Assembly: GCA_000727475.1 (NCBI GenBank)
Contig: KL647292.1
Coordinates: forward strand, 576,213 to 640,212
DNA: 64,000 bases
Direction: 5' to 3'
Source of the DNA: Sarcocystis neurona
Taxonomy: Eukaryota > Apicomplexa > Conoidasida > Eucoccidiorida > Sarcocystidae
In this document: positions 10,240 through 20,426 of the stretch, piece by piece
Layout of the letters: each line of letters starts with the position of its first letter
Position numbering within the stretch: the first letter of the stretch is position 1
Made by a program: the position numbers and the translations under genes
The notes under the pieces: generated by a model
The model's database searches: none
What the model was told of the DNA's origin: nothing
Seen by the model: only the letters and a program-made list of their open reading frames with translations

Positions 10240-13200
10240 TCAACGGAAATGAACAACACAGATGCTGACTTGACTTTTTTCTTGTCTTCGCCGTAGAGCC
10301 CGTGAACGCAGGCATATTCCATGCTCTGCATGTCTGCAGATGTTCCCCATATCGTAAAAGTCCCTGGAGAAATCCGCACATGTGCTCCCCCCCGTCATGT
10401 GCTCAAAGTAGAGCTCTCCAAGTCGCTCGTCCTTTCTGGGGGTTGAGATGTTCTCGAACGTTGTGCTTCCTCTTTTTGTGGGCCGACGAGAGACTCGAAC
10501 GTGGAAGCGCGCTCGAACGTACTCATTCGCTGCGAAACCGCAACCTCCACGTGACAACAACAAATGCATAGACGTGTCTGCACCTGGCAGCCAGAGGAAT
10601 AAGTTGTCGAGTGCAAGAACGTACACACACACACACGTCTATTTACGTTCTCAGTCATATCTAAGTTTGTATATATATATATATATTTATATGTATGTAT
10701 TTGAGAATAGGCGCAGAGGAAACGTGTGGTCATTACCGAAGATGTAAGCGTCAGGACCGGCAGCGGGTGCTATGCACCTTTCGTAGTATCCGTACAGGTA
10801 GGCATTAGCAAGGAAAAGAGATAGTAATCCAGTGAGCGTGTATGTATTAGACTTAATGGGGCACACCACCTACCAGCAATCGTGGACACACAGATGCTCA
10901 ATCTACTGATACCCAGGAAACGTTGACGCCGGCGACAGGCAGCATGAACACCGTGCGCTTGTAGTAGGCAGTTCGTTTGGCTACAAACTTATATGTATAT
11001 ATGTATACATATATATATACACATATGTACGTGTGCACGTATGACGGAGGTATCCACACTACATCGCAGCGCTGGCGAGAAAAGGCTTCTTTAAACTTTG
11101 GATATGCCTTACTTTCCGTACGTCTTCTAACACCTTCTTTCGAAACTGCTTTAGCTCCAGCCGCTGGGATTCGTAGAGTTGTTCGCATGCAACAGAGCAG
11201 AACCGCTTCAGAGGTAAACTGTCTCCTACACAACAATGACGAATCAAACGAATAAGGCTGAGCAACTCTCCAGACGTGCACAATCGGAAAACATGCATGT
11301 ACCCGAAAAAACAACATTCCCACAACAAATTGTGAGACTCCCTAGGTGGACTGCGATTCAGATAAAGGGGGGAAAAACTGAAGAAAATTTAGCTGTGCGA
11401 CTCCCTTGATTCGCGCACCTGTGACAACCGTGGTCGCCAGAGTGAGTTGTGGAAAGCCATATGTTTGTGCTTGGCTATACTTGTATCTGGATGTTGGACG
11501 CCTACAGAGACGTACTGGCATTTAACAACATAAATGCTGCGAAGACATGCCGAATGCAGGAACTGGTGGCTCACGAGTTACTGGTACGTGTGCGAGTACA
11601 CCTACATTTACCAGCAACCTCGAAACAAACGGAAGTCCTACGGAAATTCTTGTACAGTACACTGTACTGCAAGATGTGACCCTGAGAACCATTATGATAA
11701 ACTGCGGATGCCAAAGGCAAGAGTGGGCCGCTACTGCGTCATGGTTGTGTGTTGTACGTACGCTCCACAGGTTTGTGATATATATAGTGGTCTAATAGCG
11801 ACCAGCTGAGGCGCTCAGTATTAGCTTCATTTGTCTCGGGTCGGCAAGCGAGCGAATCGCGTGTGGTGAAAGCACGTGAGCGTGTGCACAGTGCTTTACC
11901 CTGCAAACTGGAAGAGGTTGCAAAAAGTTTGTAACAATTGTAGCAGGAGGCCTGATGTGCGGAAACACAACATTCGGCACACATCAAACCGTAACGCACA
12001 CCGTTGTGATCAAGCAGGGGCTCTGGAAAAATATTTTTTGTAAGCCTCCACAACGTTCCTTTTTGAAACGGTATACGGGTATACGTTTATCGCCCACACA
12101 TACCTGCATATATATATATATATGTATATATCCGTACGTATGTGCGTGGCATAAAAACCTTTAATAAGGATAATAGTGTACACCACAGGTTCGTACGACC
12201 AGGCTTACTGGCTCTCAGCGTAACACGGGCGCAAGTCGTTGCTTTCGTTCTCTCACGTCAGAATTTGCAGTACGTGGCTTTTGTTCCGGCATGATCCTTC
12301 TAAAGAAACTGTTTTTTGCCGCTCGGCTACCAGTTAGGACCTGCCAGCAGCCTCTACATTGACGTTATAAAGCAGATATGTCGTCTATCGGCTAGTGTAT
12401 CACCCAGTGCAGTCATGCTTCCTTCCCCATCTGTATCTCCCTTCTGTGAGTTAGGCTATTTGTTCCTACCGCCCGACGTACTGTCCTTTGATAAAATCTA
12501 CGTGTTGGAGCCTTCCCAACTATGCTCCTACGGGTAAAGTTGTCACTGGTTCCCTACGAATTGTCGGACGTACTTTCAGTCTCGTGCAATGCACAAGGAG
12601 AGTTTCGCATGCAGCGTCGGCCACGCCGAATGTATCACCCACAGACACTGCCAGGTTCGGGCCTGTGTCGGATGGGGTTTGAAGCCCGGTAGTCGTTGAG
12701 GTCAGTGCTGACGCAGAGGATTCCAAACTTTTCCTAAAATTACAATCTGACTCGTCCCTGCGGCATAAGGCAGAGAATGGCGGCGACTAAAGGTGCACAC
12801 GGCTTCGTACATCACCGCAGTAATTAGACTGTGGAAAGAAAAGTTTACACCCAGACGGTGTAGTACGGCCGAAAAACACGTGCACTGTTGCGTAGGTTTC
12901 CTCATGATACGTCTACCGCCCAACTGGTATTATGAGCTGGGACGCACGGAGATTGCAGTATTCACTTTTTTTCCATCTTTGTTGACAGAGATGTGCTGGA
13001 TCAATGCTGCACCGCTGATTTGCTCTTCTGGTAGCGTCGTGACCGCTAGAGACAGAAGCTTCGCTTCTGGTCAGGACTCTGTGTTGCGCGTGTGACCGTG
13101 GGTAAACTTTGCTTCGCGCCATGTCTTTCATGTGTGGTCTCCCATCTACACGCTTTCGTCTACACGCTTGTTTTCAACCACCATTAACACCTTACTCTGG

Positions 13201-15420
13201 AAGCATGCAGCGTCGCTTTAAGATCGCTGCGTTATGGCATAAACAGAGCTTCGATATATCTGGGTAGCGTGCGCACACCGGTGTAGGTAGGTCTCCCTTT
13301 ATGTCCTCAAGTGAAGCGGCAAGTGAGTCGGTGCACAACTGGAAAGGTTTGTTTTGTGCTGGCCCTATTTTCCAACAACACTCTGGTTGCAGCGCTTGTA
13401 TATACCTCTCCCAGATGACGTCGTCCAAGCGCAGACGAGTATTAAGATCTCCACGATTATTTTGGTTAAGAACGGGCGGCATCAAATCTTCTTTACTTGT
13501 TAATTTCAGGTCTCCGTCAACATAGTTTGTGGTTGAAGGAGCAGAGCAGGAGATGTCTGCGGGCGAAGAGACATTCAGCCCAGCTTCATCAGCACCTGCA
13601 ACAGTTAACGTTATACGAACGTTGTGGGCTCCAGTGGATTGCAAACATATTTACCTTCATAGTCGAGAAATTGTGAGGTCTGTTGCATCAGAACACATCT
13701 GCTCAGTTACCGTTGCACACTGAGCAATCGTCTCTCTGTAAATACGGGCCAGACACACGCTTGAAAGCAATTCAACTCTATTTACACAAATATATGCAGT
13801 GGTTTCTCTCTCACAGCACAGGTTATGGGCAACACACACGTGTAGATGTATCTATATGTATGTTCTGTAATACGGTCTTGTTTCCACTTTCCAAATGAAT
13901 GCGGGTAAGTCCCTTCGTGGATGCTTGTATTTTTATTGAGAAAATAAAGAAGCTTTCTTCGTCATTAGAAGGAATCATCAGCCACAGCAGTATTTCGTGG
14001 AACGGCTACACGATAAGACATCTATCCTTTTTGCGCATTAGCGGCATTAGCCGCGTGTGCGTCAAATACGCTCTTGTGTGAAAGACGGGTGCGCTTGACG
14101 TAGCAGACACGACAGTTGAGAAACATAGGGTTTTTTTCGCATCCGTTTACCGTGAAGTGTTTTAAAATCAGTTCCAGCCTTCTGGCTATTTGTCTCCTGT
14201 GACGCGTGCTTCGCCTGCGTGAAGGCCTTGAATTTCTGGGAGAGCTAAATATGCGCGTACACAAATACGTAGGCCACATCAAACAGAGAGGTTTGCGGTG
14301 ATAGAACAACGAGGATGTCTTAATTGCGTGTATATGATTTATACTCGTCTCGACGTAGAAGCACCGCAACCGAGAAAACACAAACAACTCTGCTGTCATG
14401 TCACCAGTCGATGCAACATGTACGGACTCGACGTTCACGCTAGCTTTAATTGTTTGTGTCCGGTGTAGTTTCCGGCCCGATACTATCCTTTCGCCTGTGT
14501 AAACCTGTCCTTTCTTTGCGCGCAACTCTCTAATTGTTCCCGGTGAACCACCCATTCTCTGTCCTAATGTCTCCGAAAGTGAGAGTTCTACAGCCGTACG
14601 AATGTACGCATGTATATATGTATATTCTTGTACACTTAAATTTGTACATACTTGTACGTCCACATATATATATGTATATATATATACACGTACTACGATT
14701 TATATATATGTGGAAACGTATAAAAATACTGTTATGTGATCTGTAGTGAGACATACGTGTACGAGTATATATATGTATGTATATATACAACGTAAAAACA
14801 GCACAAAATTGTCCGTCGCAGTCGTTGTGCGCGACGTCCTCATCCTCAGCTTCTGCGGCGCTGGGAGTTGTGACGATGACATGTTTCAAGTATCTTTAAC
14901 GTTTTTCACCCCGCAGGCCAAAAAGCTGTTCAAATAGACCTGAAAACCGTAAACTTCTAGAAATTGTTTTACCTGGCGTGAATTTTCACAGGGTGCGGAC
15001 AGCGGAAGCCCAGCTGGAGGCACTGACTGCCTTCGCAGACTAGCAGTCGAGCATATCGAGGATTGTTCCCTTGAGGCCTTTCCGAGAGATGTACACGCCT
15101 TGTTTCTACCTTGCGAGCGCTGCCAGAAGTGATCTGAGGACAAGGAAGCAACTCCTTGCGCCACGTCGCGTTAAATTGAAATAGACGCCTACAATGTTTC
15201 TCAATGTGTGCCGATACACACGGAGATACACTTGTACATTTGACAGAGAAAAGACAGCTCCGACGGTCAGAGACGAACACAACGGAAGGCGGACGAACGT
15301 TTCCTGCCCAAATCCGCAGGGAATTGTTCTAATGTAGATAGCCGAACCAAAGAAGAGCGCTAAAACTGTGGCATGTCCTTGTGCTTCTTTGAGAGAGCGC
15401 CTACATCGTCGTAAGTACAT
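10240..15420 (-). CDS. Predicted 612-aa multi-exon membrane protein, function unknown
   Basis: Eleven open segments join in a single frame: 15420-15110, 14860-14792, 14529-14405, 13595-13196, 12733-12574, 12443-12404, 12022-11900, 11225-11113, 10987-10913, 10869-10737 and 10529-10240. They total 1839 nt, or 612 residues plus a stop, with phase kept at all ten junctions. Several acceptors are strong (TTGTTGTGTAG before 11225, TTTTTCCAG before 12022). The N-terminus from ATG 15420 is basic and then hydrophobic (ATVLALFFGSAIYI, then LTVGAVFSL). The middle is polar. A Cys-rich segment (MCAECC...CYNC...C..AC) lies in exons 7-8, followed by a basic amphipathic stretch. The C-terminus has TM-like segments (TVFMLPVAGV, GLLSLFLANAYLYGYY). 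No known domain was recognised. Exons 4, 5, 7, 8, 10 and 11 look most secure. The joins around exons 2, 3, 6 and 9 are weaker, and upstream exons are possible. Confidence 0.5.
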
Positions 15421-15657
15421 CTCTAGAGGAGGGACATCTGCACATGTAGATAGCGCACAACGGTTCAAATCACATACCCACACACAGGACAGACACAGCA
15501 GCAGGCCAACGCAGAAACACACAGATATTTACACACACACACACACATACAGACACACACATACTGTCGTACACACCGATGTGTGTGCTAGGAAGATGTG
15601 TTTGAGAGTGTTGCATGTGCATTTTTTCGTCCACAGCTGAAGCGACTAAACATAAGG

Positions 15658-15837
15658 ATGTCAAGCTCATACCGGCTGAAGCAGCAGCAGGTGAAATCTC
15701 CTCTACACTGCACGCCGGCGACCCTTTCGAGAGCTGTCGAACAACGACGCAAGAATCATTCTCAGGAAGAGGGCGGCGGACCTTTGCTTTGGATACTGGG
15801 TTTATACTTTGCTTTAGCGCTCCGTGCGTATGATTGA
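15658..15837 (+). CDS. Possible 59-aa tail-anchored small protein
   Basis: A short plus-strand frame starts at ATG 15658, just after a TCGTCCACAG acceptor-like site at 15627-15636, and ends at TGA 15837. It is basic and Gln-rich, then has GGGPLLWILGLYFALAL close to the C-terminus, a layout like small tail-anchored ER proteins (RAMP4/SERP or Sec61-beta types). Sequence similarity to those is too weak to name it. All three plus frames and one minus frame are open here, so this may be noise. Confidence 0.2.
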   Translation: MSSSYRLKQQQVKSPLHCTPATLSRAVEQRRKNHSQEEGGGPLLWILGLYFALALRAYD

Positions 15838-16919
15838 GCGAAGCTCTTCGGGTTCGCATTGGTACTGGAGTACTGTTGTCAGACTGCTTGCGCAGGACGT
15901 TGAGGACGTACGAGCTTCTCAGAGGCGCCTTGAGACAGCATTATGTGACGGGATCGAGGATCACACACATACGAAAGTACCAAGCAACTTGCACGGTGGT
16001 GTGGAGCGGGCAATGGATGAAGTGAACGAAGGAATTGCTTGAGACTGCTTTAGGGGATCCGCTCTAAATCGCCGCTTTAGAGGAGTTTCGGAAAATTCGA
16101 GACGGGTGTAAAAGCATCTTGTCAGTCACCACTGTGGGAGATGCACGTTCGCGTGCACGCGTCTCCTCCTGCGTCCAGACGTATAGACTCTTTGCACGAC
16201 TACATACTTAGATTTGATAACAAACTCATTTTTGCACGTGTTTTCAGTAGAGAAGAAAAAGATGCGATTCCTATCCAATTGACGACGATGCACTTTGTGC
16301 GATAGTTCAGCAAGAGAAACAAAAACGTGTGTTCTTCGAACCTCTGTGTATGCGCAGACAAAACAAGGGTAGCGACTGTGTGCTATGAAAGGGTGCGGCG
16401 CCACTGATACGCTTACATATATATATATATATATGTATTTATGGAATATATGCATCAGGGTATCCAGAAAAACCAGCAGTGCTGTGCCGTCACGGGCAGG
16501 AGGTGAAAAATACATTTACTGGTTCACTAGCTTGCACGTGGAGAACCACTGAATGGCTGATCTGATCTGTAGTTGGGGTGTGTCTGCTGCTGGGGTACGT
16601 CTCCCTGAAACCAAAAGTTTTCGAGGATACGCACACGCGCACATTCCTGTCTGTGCGGGATTGTGCGTCGATTGTGTACACGTAGGTACTTTGTATGTGC
16701 GCATGTCTCCATGTAAAGGACTGTACGAAGGAAAGTTTGCATCCATGCACGCAAACTTGTATGTTCGGGAGCAAATACTCGAAAATGTGTTTTAAACCGG
16801 CGTGCGAAGTTGAGAGTCGCCAAATGCCACTGAATCCGTGACCACCATAGCCCGCCCAGTCCTCATCTGTTGTCACAGATTCGTGCACCGTGCTGCAAAC
16901 GGAAAAAAAGTACGGTACC

Positions 16920-18934
16920 TCAGCTCCGCCACTGCCCCAGCGCGATTTGTCGGACCTGCAGACACGACCGCAGGACTCTGCAGAGCGAATCCGCAATGAA
17001 ATGCTCTCTGCTGCCATGCAGACATAGAAGAGTCGTAGTGAAGACCCAAACTGTAGGTTGTGCGTTCGAAAGCTATTCCACCTGGTATCGTCGATGTGTC
17101 GACGCAAATATACAGCTGTATGCTGTACCGTGAATGTGTCGACGCAAATATACAGCTGTGTGCTGTAACGTGAAATGCCACTTGAGTGTTTGAGGTGTGC
17201 TTAAACATATATGGAAACGCTCCCAAATACGTTCACTCACTCACATGCGGACAAACGCTTGAACAAACTTGCAGACACGTGGAGATATCTGCACACAACT
17301 TAGTATTAAGGAGACATGCTGTGCAAGAAGAAATCCAGTGCAATGGAAAGAGCGCTGTGCTCGTGACTATGGATGCGCTGCCGGTAAGCCACTTCTTCCA
17401 CGTGTTCCTCGAGCTGAGGTCCTACAGTTGACAATCAGGGCATACCGGCGTAAGGCACCGCTTCCCTCACGGACGTAACGCTGCCGCTTTAACGATCTCA
17501 CTACCTGTTCTGTGGATTCTTAGGAGTGCATACTCAATTCACCTCCACCTTTTTCCTCCACATGTGTTTTTGCTGCTGAACCGATACCAGCGCTTCTGCG
17601 GGTTGTACATGCCCTCCCTTGCGGAAATAAGGGCACTACGCCTGTCCACTAGCAGCGTTGCACACCAGGCGACGAAGGCGCTTGCGCATAATTGCTCCAC
17701 TGTAAATTATCAACCAGCTCACTCACTTCTCATCGGTCCTCTTCATTCGTTGTGCGGATTTCAACCGTGACAGCTCGCTTTCCATGCAGAGTGTCTCCTC
17801 CTCGAGCTGCTTCGATGCGGCGGCTTTCACGTGGAAGTTGTTAAGACGCGACATCTTCTTTCTCAATTCCTCACGAAGAGCTGGTACAGAGGCAATAAAA
17901 TGTTGCCGAAGTGAGAAGGCTCGTGTAATCCGTTCACACATACACATATATACACAATGGAACTATGTACCCAACGACTTCGTGTTTGCAGAGCGCGCGT
18001 GTGTGCTACGAATCCAACCACCGCTAGTGGCTCGCCATTGTCAGCAGATGTACGTGCAGAGAGACACACAGAGAGATCACAAAACAGCGCGACCGTATAC
18101 TTACTACGGTTTTCATCAAATATTAGTATTTGAGAAGTATGCTGCGCTGTAGTACCTGGACACAAGTGCGCATGCGTGCGGGTCACCAGGTATCTACATA
18201 AGCGCACACACCAACGAATGCTTGTCTTACCCAATGTCGTATACACATGTGTGTACATCTCAAAACCCTTCAAAAGACTCCAGGTGGCAAGCTTCCCTGT
18301 GCAGAGCAGACGTTAATGGGTACCGACCGTGAGTGTTTGTCGCGCAACGACCAGTCGCCTACTTTGCGCAGAGCACGAGGTTTCACAAATTGCTTCGTTC
18401 GCTCTGGCCTTTACGAATTTCAGTTCACTCTGAGCGGCTGCGCCCTGACACCTCTCTTCAGTTGCACTATCTGCCTTTGACCGTGTCTATGTCCTGATAA
18501 TAGTACACACTTGGATGCTTTTCCTTAGACACCTTGTCGGTGGCATTCACGGGAGAGCTCTTCGCGACGTACGTCCCAGCTGCAGATTCGTGGGGGCTTT
18601 TTTGTCTCTCTCAAACCTGCAGTACACAGTGTCACTGAAGAGCGAGCCCGTCTCGGTTGAGTTTTAACACCGGAAATTTCCAGAACGACGCACGTACTTC
18701 CCAGGGAAGTTGACGGTCGTGTCAGCGAGAAAAGTGTCAACACAGCAGTCCTGATGAAGGCGGCTGGCCTAAATACCCGTCCCCACTACTGATAGGTCTG
18801 AAAGCAATGTAAGGCGTAGAAATCACATCCCACTGTGGTCCGGGCACGTAGGGAAAATAGTGCAGTAAAATAGTGTCGCCCGTAAAATGGAGGTCTGCTA
18901 CAGGCGAGTTGTTCACAATCATACCGGCGAGTTG
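16920..18934 (-). CDS. Coiled-coil protein, hand-built 5-exon model
   Basis: Five minus-strand segments keep one frame: 18934-18777, 18616-18573, 18470-18324, 17880-17727 and 17010-16920 (594 nt, TGA at 16922-16920). The first encodes a Tyr/Pro-containing globular stretch (LLHYFPYVPGPQWDV). The third and fourth are a continuous Glu/Lys/Arg/Ala heptad-like region ending at an AA|GTGAGT donor. The last gives EHFIADSLCRVLRSC and a short tail. An in-frame TAG lies immediately upstream of 18934. The protein therefore either starts at ATG 18922 (193 residues) or this is an internal exon behind the TTAG acceptor. Candidate upstream segments exist at about 19500-19340 and 19285-19245. No family was recognised. 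The acceptor of the third exon is weak, so that junction could move. Confidence 0.5.
17092..17171. repeat. Tandem duplication of a 40-bp unit
   Basis: Two copies of ATGTGTCGACGCAAATATACAGCTGT.TGCTGTA.CGTGAA lie side by side inside the last intron of the coiled-coil model. They differ at only a few positions, so the duplication looks recent. Confidence 0.8.
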
Positions 18935-20426
18935 CTAACGGCAGTTATCTGCTAGCAAAGTGCGCCACCTAAGAAGCTCGGATCAGCGAGTCGGGCGTTA
19001 CGGGTAAACTCCCGGGCCCTACAGACGTGCCTTCGGCAAAAATCATGACCTGTTCCGGCGAAGAGCGCAGGCACAAGGCAGCGCCAGTATTGTCGGAACG
19101 GTGCTTGTGAGTTCACCATTCATTACATCGGGTATCTACGCTGCATAAGCTTGAGACGACACGGTTTGTTGAGGGTCGCTTCTCACGTACACGTATGCCC
19201 GGAAGGCCGTCATGCACTCTACCAGATTTTACGTTTGAATCATACAAGGAAAACCCACACGTTCGTGGCATCAGTGTCTGCTTTGTCGTTAGGAACACTG
19301 AACAAGAGTGAGTCGCCTTACATGAAATTCACATCCCTAACTTAAATGCCAGCGCGTTCTCCGCCGTGTTTCGCCGGCACAAAAACGTCTTTCGCACGCG
19401 CGTAGTTCGACAAACACGTAGAAAGGCCGCCCACTGTCCACAATTAGTCGGCTATATTCACGGTTTAGCAGTGGATGTTCGCCAGCACTACGCACGTTCC
19501 TCTTCATGCTTTTCTGTCGCTTCTTCACAAGTTTCCAGTTGGAGTGTACGAAGACAACGCGAGACTCTATTCACGCTACTCGCCCGCCATGCGCACCTGA
19601 ATCCTTTTCTTCGTACAAGTCATACAACACCGTGGTATGCCAACCTGCATGAAAAGTGGTCAGGTACACGTAGGTGTCAGACGCTACGGCGCTGCACACC
19701 CACGTCTACGGTACTATACCTTTTGTAAGTACACCTACCGGCAGGTGCACGTGCAGTGCGTACACACGTATACACTACCAAATCTTTCAGCCTGGTTGTC
19801 AGTCGAGCAGACAAGTATACACGCGATATGATACGTGACCTCCAGTTCTCTTAAGTGGTTGTGACAAATGCACACACTCAATACTCGCTACAAACTAATT
19901 AACATTCGGTTGGTAACAGATGTGCACACGGAGCTTACACAGTCGGACCATGACCGTAATTATGGTTTTCGGAATGTAAGCGTAATGTGTGCATACACCG
20001 CGTTTACCCCTGTGCGCCACTTTAACGGGGTATGGACACTTCTGTGCCGACGTGACGATGGTGTCGCATACAAGATCGACGCCACGAGCTCCCCAACGTT
20101 GCAGAACAGAACTGTCATGGCTCAGGCTTCACCGCCCGCAGTGCCGATGCTATTTCTTCTCTTGCCTGCAAGTACACACAAATGGAAGTAAGGCCGGCCG
20201 TTCCACGTGCAGGGTCACGCGTCGGGACGTCAGTGTGGCTAATCTGTAACTTATTAATGATTTCCACACACTTTTCGCACATGCGGAAGACTTCGTGCTG
20301 TATAGTGTAGCCCCTCCTACAAGCACACAGAGCTACATACTACACCTGAATGCTCAAATTCATAAGCGCCGCGTGAATGCACACTCTACCACTACCGTAC
20401 GTTGTGTGGATCTGGAAACACATCGG
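18935..20426. other. Unassigned stretch with possible upstream exons
   Basis: There is no long frame. On the minus strand, about 19528-19340 is open with a mixed hydrophilic product (LLNREYSRLIVDSG). About 19285-19245 follows a TCTTGTTCAG acceptor and reads VPNDKADTDATN before AAC|GTGTGG. Both could be 5' exons of the coiled-coil gene, but I could not connect them. The right part is the 3' flank of the DWNN-RING gene. Confidence 0.35.

Noticed and set aside
10737..10869. Possible degenerate copy of the Tyr-rich secreted protein (AYLYGYY against AYLDAYY)
   Set aside because: The segment fits in phase as exon 10 of the 11-exon membrane gene. Nine matches over 23 biased residues are not convincing.
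11547..11795. Plus-strand frame with an SRS/surface-antigen-like feel (CASTPTFTSNLETNG)
   Set aside because: It has only two close cysteines, no signal peptide, no GPI tail and no family motif. It lies in an intron of the minus-strand model.
12733..13644. Minus frame 13644-13192 as a stand-alone 150-aa gene
   Set aside because: It ends in CCAGA|GTAAGG, a good donor that removes the stop, and the next exon (12733) continues the frame. It is better explained as an exon.
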